DNA of 64,000 bases from Aphis gossypii (Eukaryota > Arthropoda > Insecta > Hemiptera > Aphididae), in assembly GCF_020184175.1 (NCBI RefSeq), contig NC_065531.1, positions 25,069,213 to 25,133,212 on the forward strand, given 5' to 3'. Shown here piece by piece: positions 1-13,600 of the stretch. Numbering within the stretch: the first letter of the stretch is position 1; every line of letters starts with the position of its first letter. The notes below the pieces were generated by a model, which saw only the letters and a list, made by a program, of their open reading frames with translations, was not told the DNA's origin and ran no database searches. A program made the translations under genes and the position numbers.

Positions 1-3000
1 TTCGCCATCGTCACGCGTGTATATAATAAGTATTAAGTATATCATAATAAATAATAATAACTCATGGTATTAGTCTAATATGACAACTCCTACATCATGG
101 ATAATACATGTTAATTTTATAAATACAGACATTATCATGTTATTTATAGAATTAATATTTAATAATGTTAAGTAAATTGACTTACGGAATTTTCTACATC
201 CCCTAATACATTCCTTCAAAGATTATTGACCAACATGTTTTAACGGATAACAATTATGATGACGTGATGTAATGTAACTTTTTAAGCTTTGAAAATGGTG
301 AAGAATCTCTCTATTTTTGATTGATTATCTAGAAAACATAAGTTGTATGTAGTATTAATCTAATTGTACTTTAATTTAACACGTCACAACTGCAAAAAAT
401 ATTATATAAAAAAAAATCCTTCAACATTTAATAGCAAGTACAATTTTATCAAATTAAATGTTATAATCGTTAAGTATAAGTTATGGTTTTGTTTAGAAAT
501 ATATGTTTATTAACTTTGGTGGCAAGAATAACTTTTTTTACCTACTTTAATACATTTATATACACATATTTTGTGAGAAAAAAGCTACGACTGCTACGAG
601 ACGCCTTCGGATATTATTTTCATAATTTTTTATAGTGTATGAGGTTTAGCTCAATCTAATAATTTATAACAAAACTTCGTTATCCATTAATTTTTTATAT
701 CGTATTCCACGCGTTCTAGATAGAGATACAAACCTATTATTTGTGTGACCGTTGTTTATCGACATTTAACATTTAGATTTATAGTTTTCACCGTTATTTT
801 TAGAAATTATTGGTGGGTCGTACTTATTATATTTTAATCTTTGTTCAATATATTATGCACAAATTATGAAAACTATAGGTTTATAGTTTATACTGTATGT
901 AATCTTTACCTACATTAAGAGTCAAAAAAAAAAAGAATTAATCAATTCTTATGTTTAAGAATAATGCGACCTTTGGACAAGGCACATCATGTGATAGTAT
1001 TATTACAATATATTTACAAATAGGATTGAGTAAACAGTTCAATGTGACATTTACAGCACATTATAGTGTATATACGAAGGTACACTTATATATGTATAAC
1101 AACCTAACTCGTGAACCGCTTAATTTTTATACATTTATTACTCGTTTTCATACAGCCCACGCGACTTCTAAAACTCGCATAATTTAATATACATTAATAT
1201 AATATCGATATGTCAATGCGATTGTATGGTATCGGTTTATTTCGCCTACACGGTTCGTTCGGTTGGATTCTTTTTTTTTAATTAACATGTCGGTGTTTAA
1301 TAATAATTATGACAACCCTTCTTCCATCGGCTTGCAGACGTTTAAGCGATAATAGGTACCTGTTTAAATAAAATAAAAATTGTCAACAGAACTCATTTAT
1401 CATCCAAAAATGCGTGCACATTACAGACTAGATAGATGAATAATTTTTTAATGGTTCCAAAGGTCAACATAGTTCTAATGTTAGCGGTGAACTTGGCATT
1501 CAAAATTAAATATATATAATAAATAATAATTTCGTTCTAAAGTTGTTCTAATTATTCTATGTGTCTAATACTTCAATAGGCAATTCAATATGCACATTGT
1601 TGGATAGTTTTCTATGAGATTACACTATTACCATGTAATGCCAACTTCATTTACTTCCCAAATAGTACTGTATAGTACCAGATACAGCGATGACTACATT
1701 ACGAGTAATCTTTAACGTACAGCCTAAAACAATATAAATTACATAGTTGGTTAAAATATTCTTCGATAATAAATTTGGTATCAACAACAACAGTTAGGTA
1801 TTAGATTTTATCCCACAAGAAAATTTCAGGCCATCATAGATTATTATGATAAGTAGATACTAGATAGATAGGTACGTAATACAATATTCAATATGACCCA
1901 TTACGGACATATTAGGCATATTAGGAGTATGAGCTCCTTGTTCCCCTTAAATACGCCCCTGAATGATAATGGTACTTACATTAAGTCCGTTGTACCATTA
2001 TTTCGTGATAATAAATACCATTTATATATTATGATGATGAATGGCCTATAAAATCTTGTAATCGTGTTAGCTGAAGCCCCGACACAATACAACACAACAC
2101 AACGAATATCTATAACAGCTAACAAATCTCGTTAATTGCATACATGTTGTATATTATGTAACAACTATAAATATTGAATATTAGTTAGTAGCGTGATGGG
2201 AACCAAGTGTTGAAATCCAACCGATCATTTTTCTTAAAAAAAATACCTGGTCAAGAAAACTAATTTTTTTCGCTATGATGACGACTTAACAATTCTCGAG
2301 GGTTTGTTGCCGTTACCGTAAATGCAAATGGCACATTTTTAAACGTCCAACGCTATAATAATTGCGGGAAACGCTACGTTGACAATAAGAACAAACAATT
2401 GTAATATAAGTTAGGTATAAATGTATAATAATGCAGTTTTAGCGCGGTGTTGACTTAAAAAATCTATTGTACGCATAGAAAAATAACGTAAAGAATTAAA
2501 CGGTAATAGACTTGGGATATACGAATGTGAATAGCCTCGGGTATAATAATAGTACCTATGCGAACACACAATGCATTTAATAATAAGTGTATGATATATA
2601 TCACGGAATACAAAAATATGTATAGTAACGATTGTAGTGTAATTGCAACAGCAATACCTGACACGTGCGAACATACGTATATGTATATTATACTGTTCTT
2701 AACCCGGTGATTGATTATACATTTTTATATCATTTCGCAAGGTCAGTAGATGAGTGAGCGATTTAAAAACAACAATAATAACAACAAAAACAACAAGCCA
2801 AAATGCACCGTTTGAACCATTTAAACGTGATGTATACGTATGTGTATTTGGTAACAAGCTGCGATACATGCAAGGTGAACTTTTTTGACGTACGGCATAG
2901 TCATTCTTCGTTCTATTCTATTGTTTTTTTTTTTGATTTTCATAAAAAAAATAAAAAGTGCATTTTTCATTAAATTTTTACCAGACAAATTGTTGGAAAC

Positions 3001-3319
3001 AATTCTGTGAGCACGTGTTTAGAGTTAGAAAACCACTTCATACATAATAATATTATTTGTATAAAATATGCGTAGATGATTGGTGAATTATGTAAAATTA
3101 TACACGTATATATTTATATAATATATGAATATTATCTAATGGCAAGAACCTATTATAAATATATTAGGTATATATTATTTATTGATATATATTATTAAAT
3201 GATCATTCGATGTTGATAAGTAATTACGATAAATTTAAAAAACGAAAACGTCATATTAATCGGACCCGTACAATAACAATAAAAATAATACACGCTACAT
3301 TATAATAATATTATTATTC
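1..3319. other. AT-rich non-coding stretch
   Basis: No supported gene. A 78-codon ATG frame at 951-1187 has no protein-like character. There is a CAACA-type short repeat at about 2082-2104, and AAATACGCCCCTG at about 1950 resembles the end of a hAT-like element without a visible partner. Confidence 0.4.
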
Positions 3320-3700
3320 TAGACATCGTAAATGCGCGTAGATTATTGGCAGCGGCGGCGGGTAAGGTGGCACATATTATACCGTTCGCATTGTTCGAAG
3401 GCGGCGGTAGAGGTTTGACATCGTTTTTTTTTTTTTTTTTAATTAATTCGAACGACGAATGGACAAAAAAGAAAAGAATGAGAAACAAAAACCGATTTTC
3501 CGATTTGATTATTCTTTTGTGTCGGCGCTGGGGCGTATTGTGCGGCACTGTACAACACACGCGTGGACGGACGACGCGATGGAGGAGTGCGCTTATAATG
3601 TGACCCGCGGGACGCTGGAGCCGCAACCGCACGTGGGCGTCACGCCGCGTATGGAAATTAAAAAGCTAATCATCGCACCGCTGACAACAATGCGCGAATC
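3320..3700. other. CpG-rich island
   Basis: This short stretch is rich in GCG, CGG and ACG words inside AT-rich DNA. In insects with sparse gene-body methylation, such islands often mark promoters or first exons; that is inference here. It contains the small ORF at 3459. Confidence 0.4.
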
Positions 3701-3719
3701 TTCGAATAATTATACGTAA
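3459..3719 (+). CDS. Small ATG-started ORF, unrecognised
   Basis: This 86-codon frame begins MDKKEKNEKQKPIFRFDYSF and later reads THAWTDDAMEECAYNVTRG and VGVTPRMEIKKL. It sits in a CpG-rich island and its second half uses G/C-ending codons. The start has G at +4 but C at -3, a middling context. A poly-T tract of 17 lies just upstream (3424-3440). Two other overlapping frames are also open (3346-3603 on + and 3300-3632 on -), which is expected where stop codons are rare. It could be a 5' exon, a small gene or chance. No domain is recognised. Confidence 0.25.
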   Translation: MDKKEKNEKQKPIFRFDYSFVSALGRIVRHCTTHAWTDDAMEECAYNVTRGTLEPQPHVGVTPRMEIKKLIIAPLTTMRESSNNYT

Positions 3720-5479
3720 TTTTATATTTCTATATAATATATTATATAGGAGTATAGGACATGGGTACACGCATTGGTATTGTTTAAAAAAAATATAATA
3801 TAATATAGGTTATATAGGTGTCTGGTATTCGAGTATATAATGAAAAAATATTACATTATGAATAAGGATCAGGATGTTGTACTAAAACTTAAAAGCTATA
3901 CAAAAATAAAATGTTGATTATGATTTTTAATTTACTAACCACGTTGTATTTTCAATCGTTGATGAAATATATACCTGTTTTTAATCAAAAACAAGTTAAA
4001 ATTAATATTATTGCACCAAAAATAAAATATTATACTTGGCATTGTTATAACACTAAACTGATAGTTACATACAACAAATCATATTTTATTTTCAACAATA
4101 AGAATTGGTAACGTGTAAAACAAAATTATAAAAACTGCGTATTCTATACTTAGTAATAATTATACAGTCAGTGGTGAATTTGTACGAAATAGACAGAAGC
4201 CTAGGGCTGACTTTTATTAGGTCAAGTGAAGTCGGTGGTTATAGCGATAATTGCATACGGATATCATTGTTCTGCTGTACGTAATAGTAATATATATATA
4301 CACAAATCAATAGCTAGATTATAATATGTCAACAATATAATAATATACGTTAATGGTCGAGAAACTTTATTTTACACAGATTATTTGCACACTTAATTTC
4401 ATTTTAAATTTGGCAAAGTTTATCTGAAGACAAAATTTCCCAATTTTTGTTTTTCATCTTAATTAATAATTTGTTTATTTTTATTCTGGAACCAGTCGAA
4501 TTAATATCAATCCATGCAAAATCTAAATGCGAAATAAAATGATTTTTACCGTTTATCAAATTAAATAAGCACTTAGGTAGGTACTTAAGTACCTATTCTG
4601 CTGATTAGGTGACAGGTGTAAAAAAAAGTAAGTCATAGAGATCTGACTAGGGGTGGAAAAAATGGCTATAGGTGTGAAAATTGTGCACATCCATCTCTAA
4701 TTATAATATAGGTGGGTGTTAAACACTCGTTTATTGTTTATATTATGACGACGTATATGTCGTCCATATAGTTATCCGGCTTGTTTATTGGCACGTGTGG
4801 TTCTTACGCGCTTTTATGACATATACATAATACACTACTATACATGTATACTATGTGAACAATAATTAATGATAAATATAGTATAATATAATGTATAATA
4901 TGCATAATCTTGTCTGACACGTGCGGTTAAAATCACAATTCGTCGCACAACGAAAATTATTGACTCACACTTATCGATAACGATACAAAATTAATACATA
5001 ACGCGTGGGTTATGTGATAGTATAATATGCCTATCCGGTATTAATAAATGAGAAATTATGTAACAATATTGAAAATATTCCGTTTTAAGAGCGATTATCA
5101 AAACGCATAATACACAGAAAAACGGTCCTAGTTATATTTTGACTAAAGCCTTAACCGGTGATATTGTGCCAACAATATTGTTATAATATTTTATATAATA
5201 TAGGTACCTTTACTAATCTAAAGTGACGACCGAAATAAAAGCTTGTTAATTCAAAAATGTATATTGTAAATTATTAGTCGTTTTATTTCAAACGCTTTTA
5301 AACGCTTAACTATTCACGATTCGGCATATTATGACGGAATAATAATATAGTGAAACGCGATTCCGATATAGGTAGTCCACACGCGTACCGTAAAATTCGA
5401 AGCTGTAATATAATATCGTTGTTTATAATATTATACTTTCGCGCGTATGACAAATATTTCCTTTCCCCGTCGCGATTAA
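3720..5479. other. AT-rich non-coding stretch
   Basis: No supported gene. The 66-codon frame at 3911 is Asn/Ile/Lys-rich, as expected by chance. The 18-bp palindrome at 4578 is the only structured feature noted. Confidence 0.4.
4578..4595. repeat. 18-bp perfect palindrome
   Basis: TAGGTACTTAAGTACCTA reads the same on both strands. No function can be assigned. Confidence 0.7.
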
Positions 5480-5572
5480 TTAACACATAATATAAATACG
5501 ATACGCCTTGCACGCGTTACGAAACCGTCATGTAGCTGCGAGGACGATAAAGACCAAAACAACAATAATAAT

Positions 5573-5616
5573 GTTGTTATTATTATTATTATTATTATTA
5601 TTGTTATTATTATTAT
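5573..5616. repeat. (TTA)n microsatellite
   Basis: About fourteen TTA/TTG units with two interruptions (TTG). Confidence 0.85.
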
Positions 5617-5995
5617 AAAGCGCATACCGACGGCTTTTGAACACATCGTATCGGAACGGTGCGGCGCACGGATATGAAAACGGGACAAAAATCGACGGCT
5701 CGTCGCGATATATTATATTATTATTACGTGCGTCGATGACGGTCTAAGTTGTACAGTGTACACCCCGTGGGCGTTTGTTCGCGCACTCTCTCTCTATAGG
5801 CGCGCTCAGCAGCAGCACTAGCAGCAGACGCCCTTGTCAAGGTGAATATCGAAACACAATAAAGTATTTATATATAGACTGATATATACACGCGTGCGCG
5901 TGTATACACGTATATATGTTATTATTATAATATATAATATATTTGGTCGAGACCGTTCGCGTTCGTCGAGAGAGGCTGCCAAGAGACGACGACCG

Positions 5996-6020
5996 CGACG
6001 ACGACGACGACGACGACGAC
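5996..6020. repeat. (ACG)n trinucleotide run
   Basis: About eight ACG/GAC units in tandem. This is an unusual GC-containing microsatellite in a window where nearly all others are AAT or TA. Confidence 0.8.
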
Positions 6021-6544
6021 AAGACAACGCGCACCACATATTTTACACATATAATAATATATAGTGCAGTAGGTATACGTATAAAATAATAATATATATA
6101 TATATGCATACACGCACCGAGCGCTCGTGAACCGTGTTCGTATAGGCATACGTATATAACGTGCCCACTATAATATTCATGTGTGTGAGTATGTACGACG
6201 ACAAAGGAATTAAATTTAAAAAACACGCGCTGCGCTCACTATAACGGCGGACACCGGACAGGAGAAAGGATCGACCGAGCTTGTTGTGTCGTATTGTATA
6301 TATATATGTACATTGGTCGTGTGCATCGGCAGAGAAAAATAAATATATTATAAACTATATAGGTACCTTTATAAAAAAGAGAAAAAAACTATTTAATATC
6401 GCGTCGTCGTTACACCCTCTAAACGCGCTCGTGTATTATACATATATATGTATATGATTTACCAGTCTATATATAACAATATATAAGTACGCGCGAGCAC
6501 GTGTATGTAGTGTTAGCTGCAGTTGTATATGTTAGGTTATACCT

Positions 6545-6679
6545 ATGTTAGGTGACGTACCAGGTACAAGCTCTAAACCCACCGCCGCCACCGATACGCT
6601 TCCATCATCCGCGTCGTCGCGATTCGCTGTCACGTATATTCCGCACGGCGCACGCTATGCCAGAGTTATACTATTATAA
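6545..6679 (+). CDS. 44-aa ATG-started small ORF in CpG-rich DNA
   Basis: The frame begins MLGDVPGTSSKPTAATDTLP and continues SSASSRFAVTYIPHGARYAR to a TAA stop. Composition is Ser/Thr/Ala/Pro-rich, with a codon choice unlike the AT-rich flanks. The start context is weak (C at -3). GTACCAG/GTACAAG at 6558-6571 could also act as a splice junction. I recognise no family. It could be a microprotein, part of a 5' exon or chance. Confidence 0.2.
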   Translation: MLGDVPGTSSKPTAATDTLPSSASSRFAVTYIPHGARYARVILL

Positions 6680-7589
6680 TATTATGTTTGTCGCCCCGAA
6701 ACGTGGGTGTTGAAGCACGTATAGTGTATGAAAACTCAGTGATGTAATATATACACATATATAATATATGTGTGTGTGTGTATACAGTAAATATGCTTTG
6801 GCCACGATTTAAGTCTCGTCACACGCACACACAAATCGCGTAATGTATATGCAATGTATTTACATATTTAGATGTGCATTGAGTTTATGCGATACCTATA
6901 CAGTGTAGTGCGTGCGTATCACATGAAGGTACGCCCGATACTAGAGTAATTTTGTTATTAAAATTGCACTCTACAAGAATAATGGGCCCCGGACTGTATA
7001 ATTTTTACCCAAGTAAATTTGATTGTTTTTTTTTTTTTTTTGAAGGAAATATTCTACAATCCGCGTTGAACTCCATTTTTCAACATTTAATAATAAAATA
7101 TCTTTGAAAAAATAAAATTCTGAACTTTTATAGATTTGCAGAAAATTATTTTAAATAAAATAAAAACTCAAAAATTCAAATTGGACTATAAAAAGTTCTT
7201 TTAGAGAAAATAACAGTAATCGACATTCAACAAGTCTAAGATTCGTTCAAGGAAGTCATTTTTATCAATATAAATTTGACAAATCTACCAGACCCATTAA
7301 ATTAAGTCACTAAAGAGGGCCAAAATAATAATAAATATAATCATTTACTCGAGTTTCAAATAATCATTTTTAGTTCCAAATACCGATTTCGAAAATTAGA
7401 TCAATTTTATGACATATAGCCCCAAAAACAATAGCAAGATAAACGGTGGTGCATGACAGCGAAAGGTTGTTTTAGAAATTGTCTATATTTTTTCTGCTGT
7501 GCTCGTTTTCGTTTTACAAGTAAAACGGCTACTTGGCAGTGGTGTTGAACTGAGAATCGTAATAAGGGTGTATTACGAGAAATATAGTA

Positions 7590-8045
7590 AAAAAAAAATA
7601 CAATATCATGCAGAATTTGACAATGATTTGTTTTTTTCTGTCTGTCATCACTTTTTGGGGCAATAAAAATTCTTTGATTTTCAATAATTGGGATGATTTC
7701 TGGTAGAAAATTTGATCTAGTTGGTACTTAGGAAAGTCGTAAGCAAAAACATTCTCAGTACTTTTATAAAACGAAATATTTTAAACAAAATGAATATCTA
7801 AAAAAATCAATCTACTTAAAAATAATCTGATAATCTGGAAAAACTATATTAACATACCGTAATACTAAAATTAATTTAAACGACTAAAATGTATATCCAA
7901 AAACATAATATTTTGAAATATTATACTTTTAGTGATATGCGCTGACAAACCATCTCCGTTCAGAATCGTTTTTCGTTTGCAATGCTATATCATTGAGTTC
8001 AAATTTAACACACCCATTTTAGTGACCCACTCAATATCTAATGTA
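7590..8045. repeat. Dispersed repeat copy (GTCTGTCATCAC family)
   Basis: GTCTGTCATCACTTTTTGGG and the following GGTAGAAAATTTGATCTAGT match the copies at 55.35 kb and 17.43 kb. CCGTTCAGAATCG at about 7957-7969 is the inverse of the GATTCTGAACG word that opens the 55.25-kb copy, so this may mark the opposite end. Boundaries are approximate. No coding frame. Confidence 0.55.
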
Positions 8046-11000
8046 TAGCACAGCGATACTCACTTGCCTACCTTTTTTTTTCTTTACACTACACAGCCGC
8101 CATCTCACCACAGTAAATGTCAGTAATATTATGTGCGATAGCAGCTCGTCGAAAGTCCTACCTCCGTTTTAGCAACCTCGACGGATATCAACGCAAATAC
8201 TCTGCAATGTTAAACATTATAATATTACCTAGATACATCTCATACATCTCTACATGCACTTTACGTAGATACTACAAAGTTATCTATCTGCCGTTTTTAT
8301 TAACGGAAAATAATTCATCATTTGTCAATACTCTATACTCTTGACCATGATACACTAATATTAATTCTATTCGATTTTACATATTATTTTAATACTTAAA
8401 ATACAAGTGACCTATAATTACGAATAGTTCATGATAGAACATAATTTTGATTAATATTCTACACACTGTTCTGGTAGCGTGTCAATTATGATAATGTGAA
8501 ATACAAAAAAAAACAGGTTACATAATGTGAAATGTTTTCTTTTAAACCCAAAATCATATAGTTTACATGTTTTATTATAAATTATTATTAAAATATAATA
8601 TAACATAGTAAAATAACTAACCTCGCTGATTATATAATTGAATAGACACAACACACATATCTAAACTGCCAATACACACAGATAGAAATCTCAAACTAAA
8701 TACGATATTAATAATATTATCTATACATAGTTGCAATAACCAATGCAAATATTATGTATATAAAACTATTTTTAATATTTATTCACATACCACCCTGCAT
8801 TGTTCTCGTTCTATTCTGATAATTAAACATTACACTAAATGCGTAAAATTATATTACATCTAATTGCGCCACACAAGTACACAACTTCATAGCTGAGGAT
8901 TGTACTCTTATAATCTGTAATCTCTACAGGTATATAGGAATATAATAATCGTGTTAAAATACTTTCGTCCGTTTCCTCGACTGAAAACAAATAAAAATAA
9001 TAAATGATTAGCAAGCAACATAAAATTGTAATATGGTAATATAGTGTATATGTATAATATAGCTCACTATAAATTATAAATAATTACTTGGCGCGTGAAG
9101 ACTTAAAATTATTAAAATTTAAACGATTAACATAGTCATTAATCTTTGAAAAAAGTTGGATAAGTATTCAGCAGAAATATATAAAACCATAATATTAGAG
9201 AAAATATAAAAATTTATTGACGTACAATATTTAAAATGTCAAATAGTCAAGTAATGAGTCCTCGCCAAGTACATAATTAAAGTGTAGAATAAAAAGAGTA
9301 TATTTTGGATTCATTTTCCTTGGCTCATTTACAGTAATTTATCACAACTTAATTTTATATATTTATTGCTTTTATATATATTATATATATATTTTGTTTT
9401 AGTCATTTTCTAACAACGGAATAGCATCATGAACTGTTTTTAGGCAATTAATTGTATAATTTTCTGTTTTTTATTAATATACAATTGTTATGTATATATA
9501 TTTTATCTCTTATGCCATATCTGTTATGATTTTATATTTATATGACATTATATTATATATATTGTGTATGCATATATCTATTCCCATGGTATGATTATAT
9601 ATCTACACAAACAAATAATAAAGAATACAAACAACGTATTACCTACAGTTATTTAACATCAACGAGTAGTACAAAATAAACAAATCGTTTGTAGCACATA
9701 CATAGTTCATAAATAATATTTTAATTTGAATTAAAATTTAACTTCATGGATAAGCATTATATATTGGACTAAGATAAGACACTCGATAATCTTTTTCAGA
9801 TCTTTCATATATTGATTTGGTGACATGATCGTAATTATCCCTAAATCTTAATTCAAACACATATTTAATCACAATATTATACCTAATTAATTTTTCTATA
9901 AATCAACTAAAAAATATAGGTATTTAAAAATATTTTGCTTCATCTACAGATTTTATTCTCATAAACATAAACGAACATAATTCATATGTAACGACTAACG
10001 AAAAGCTTGTTCTTTATTACATATACGCGTGTATATACTATAAGGTTTATTAACTTGATAAAGAAACTACCCAATGTTGGCACTTAACCGTAAGTATAAG
10101 TTTCGACGTTAATTAATCGAACAGAAAGTTTCCGGACCATTAGTATCTGAACATTTTTGGAAGATTACCAGGTAAGGGTCGGACATAAAATTGGTCACGT
10201 GTGGGTTGATACAGTTTGAAGGCGTTATTCGAATTTATATTATAGTACTGTTTCGCTAAGTCGCTGACAGTTGATGTGCGTAGGTCGGAGCAGAAGGTAA
10301 CTTTATACAGCAAGGAGACAAGTTATAATAAGCGCATACCTATTCTATATTATGCAAATAGGTACAAAATCGTCTATAAGAACAAAAAAAAAAAAATTAA
10401 ATGATACGTTTGATTTGTTACTTTATTCGATTTGATTCTTGACTATTATTGAAAAATTGGTTGCATTCGTTTTTTTTCTATACAAGTATACCATTAAATA
10501 AATTGTTTTAGATTTTGAACGAAGCGATTTCTGAATTATTTTGACAACATGTTATTTTTTGTGTCTGAAAAAATTTAAAAAAATAGTCATTGCCAATCTT
10601 GTATAGCTTATTCGATGAGCATATTTAAAAGGTGATCATTTTTTGTTAATTTATAAAAGCGGGGTGCAAAACTTTTGAAATTAGACTTAGAATAGATAAG
10701 GTTGAGAACTACTGATTTCTTACTACCGATCTTTTTCAATTTAAACTCGTCATTTTTTAATATAAAGCTGACAATTAGTATAAGTATAGTATACACGTTA
10801 TAAGCACATACACTTTAGTAAAAACCATAAGTTTAAATATACGGATGACATCGACACAATACATAATATTATCCATTATTCAGTTTCCACCAACTAGAAA
10901 ATAATAAACAAGATGCAGCCAAAAATATTTGTCTTTGTGTATCTATTGTACAACAAAATAAAGCGATAAAAGGATGTGATCAAGATCATAATAATATAAT

Positions 11001-12559
11001 GTTTTTTTTAAAAAAAAAAAAATTATTTTTAAATATATTCCATCTAATCTAAAAACAGTAAGCGACATTCGAATTCCAAAGATTTATCCTAATTCATAGA
11101 TGTAACTCATAGGACGGTACCATTTTTATTATATCAATTGTTTTCAATATCTACATATTATCATGATTGAATACAGTATAATTGTGATTATATTATAGGG
11201 GTATTTTTTTTTCGTTTTTCTCATTGTATTTTGCCCCAAATCGAAAAATTTGGTCTCGCAGAAAAATATATAACTGATTCAGCTTACATCCCATCAAGTC
11301 AAGTAATAAACACAATTGAAACACTATTAGATACTAAATTTTCCTCATTAAATGAACATGTATTTTTTTCGTTTATGAGTTATTTAGAAGATACATAGAT
11401 TTAACGCTATATGAGGGGAAGGAGGAATCGTTAAACATCAACATTTTCAATTAAAATATGAAACTGTAATATACCTGCTAGTCTAGAACTTTCAACCACA
11501 AACAACTACTACGTTGAAAGTTGGCATAGAGGATTTTCAAATCTGATATGTTTGTATATTTATGTTTATAAATAGTATTCTATTATTTATTTAAACTTTT
11601 TTTTAATAGATTGCATCATCCATACTTTGAAAGTTCATCGAAGGGCTGCAAAGTTCACAAAAATTGGAAAAAACTAAAAAGGACAATATTTTACTGATGA
11701 GTAGCCACCAAAAAAATATAAATATGATTCTACGAAGAGAATTAAAATATTACTTAATAATTATGACTTAAATGATAATAAAAAATTCTTTAAAAGTACA
11801 GCATATAACTTAGCTCTCAATATGTAAACATGTATATTGTATAATAATATTATATCTTTAATACTTATTAAAATATAACTAAAATTAATATTTATAAATT
11901 TAACGATGTATATCTATTGCTATTTCGCAATTTTATGTAAATAATTTTGAATACATAAATAATTAATTTTTTTTTACTTGGATTTTGCTCTTCATTACTA
12001 TTGATATTTTAGTTTTCGCCAATATTAATTTGCGTTTATTACTTCACAATTATTACTTACGCCTTTTTAGCCTAGACATGAGTGGAGTGAATCAGTGATA
12101 CATAATTATTAATAGATTAATATAAACGACTAACCTTTTCAAATTTAAGGATTTGAGTCTTTGTGTATATTTAAAATTACAAAAATTATATTTTGAATAA
12201 CTACATTATTGGATGAGACGAAAAAGTATGTAAGCAATAAGCATACGTCTTGATGAATGGGCCGGTATGTCATATAATATATTTTGGTGACACCTCTTAA
12301 AAAATTGTTGACACTCCATCGCTCAGGATATTATATAAAATCATTTTAGGTAAAGTATAATGATAACCAGACGTATAATCACGAATGTGCGTTGCTGTGG
12401 AGGTGCGAACGTGGAATAATATCAATAATATATGTTACATTACATTATTACCCATATCATACGAATCATAACTGTTACAGTATCAACACCACCATGCCGA
12501 GGAATGCGTGCAGCGTCTGCTCTTATAGGTAACGTTGTAATACTATATACCTACGTATA
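8046..12559. other. AT-rich stretch with repeat debris, no supported gene
   Basis: Apart from the repeat fragment at 10511, a possible 47-nt exon at 10125-10171 was noted between CGAACAG and CCAG/GTAAGG (reads VSGPLVSEHFWKIT). It lacks a pyrimidine tract and a partner exon, so it is not called. Confidence 0.4.
10511..10575. repeat. Short fragment of the GATTCTGAACGAAG family
   Basis: GATTTTGAACGAAGCGATTT followed by TTTTGACAACATG and TTTTTTGTGTCTGA matches the start of the 55.25-kb copy. Later modules are not evident. Confidence 0.4.
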
Positions 12560-12969
12560 ATATACGCGTAGCGCGCGTTCTTTCCCCGTCGTGGTCACAG
12601 CCCGTCGACGATGTGTACCTATAACACAACAACTACCCGATTGAGAAATTCACGTACGCCTTCTCTCCGCCGCGTGCGGATTTTTTTTTTTTTTATTTTG
12701 CTTCGCCGTTGGACTCGGTCCAAGCCTTATGATTTATAACGCGGAGAAATATTATCGCAATTAAGACCGACCCGGAGAAGTTGTTTTGTCGGGTCTGACG
12801 TCCCGAGTGCAGTGCACGTACGACATACCTACCCGCAACGCTAATAGTAATATTCGCGCGCGAACGCAACCGAATCGAGTCGGTTCGTTTATTATTAATT
12901 ATGGCGAGCGCGCTTTTTTTTTCGGTACACCTATAAACGTACTAGTCTCGAATCGTGTTTATATTTTAC

Positions 12970-12990
12970 AATAATAATAATAATAATAAT
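12970..12990. repeat. (AAT)7 microsatellite
   Basis: Seven near-perfect AAT units at the edge of the CpG-rich block at 12.6-13.6 kb. Confidence 0.8.
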
Positions 12991-13088
12991 GTATACTTAA
13001 CGCATGTGTGCAGTAGTGCTAGATTGCCGTTCGCAACACACCCGTTCGGTCGGACAGTGAAAAATAAAAACGAATCTAGTCGAGTTTT

Positions 13089-13106
13089 TATATATATATA
13101 TATATC
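13089..13106. repeat. (TA)n microsatellite
   Basis: Perfect TA dinucleotide run of about nine units. Confidence 0.8.
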
Positions 13107-13600
13107 TACATAATAATAATAGTTATGATAATAATATATTATAACGTACGCTGCCAATCTCGTGTGTACGCGTACGCGATGTGTGACGATAATAATGATA
13201 ATGATATCGCGCTCGTGCGCACCTCTTCTGTATTATAGGCTATATATTTATACACTATGACATATGTGTATTATGTATTATAATTTATATATATGTAACT
13301 CAGCACGCGAATCTCATAACAATATATTATATCCACCAAATGATAGTAATAATAATGATAAAACAAACGCTTAAGTGCTACCCGCAATAATACACCGACC
13401 AACACCGACAGGATAACTGGGGCGTCGGTTTATGTCGTTTTCATATTATGTCCGGACACGGTACTACATAATAATATACCTACGTAGGTATATCGTCATG
13501 AGTCCCGGCCGTGAGACGGTCACGCGTCGTCTAGCACCGTATTTAGGGCTGCTGTGTGCGCCTTGAGGGATTCACGCGGTGCGCAGGATACGCCAAATCT

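Larger units (their letters stand above)
5480..6720. other. CpG-rich region, possible promoter and 5' UTR
   Basis: This block has many CpG words, CT-rich and CAG-rich stretches near 5785-5835, an (ACG)n run at about 5996-6020 and a TTA microsatellite at 5573-5616. CTTGTCAAG followed by GTGAAT at 5842 would be a usable splice donor for a non-coding first exon on the plus strand. The minus-strand frame at 6226-5837 starts from GTG and is mostly translated simple repeat, so it is not called as a gene. The small ORF at 6545 lies near the 3' edge. Confidence 0.4.
12560..13600. other. CpG-rich region without a supported gene
   Basis: Many CGCG, TCG and ACG words, a poly-T tract at about 12682, and AAT and TA microsatellites are present. 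The frames 12786-12974 (TTG start) and 13157-12966 are not convincing. TATAAC and CCGTCGACG words make a promoter or untranslated first exon possible, but nothing fixes a start or strand. Confidence 0.35.

Noticed and set aside
3300..3632. 110-codon minus-strand frame
   Set aside because: GTG start; it overlaps two plus-strand frames and includes translated poly-A/T.
5837..6226. 129-codon minus-strand frame with long Ser run
   Set aside because: It starts from GTG and is largely translation of ACG and TA simple repeats.
10125..10171. Possible 47-nt exon with strong donor GTAAGG
   Set aside because: No pyrimidine tract, no partner exon and too short to judge coding character.
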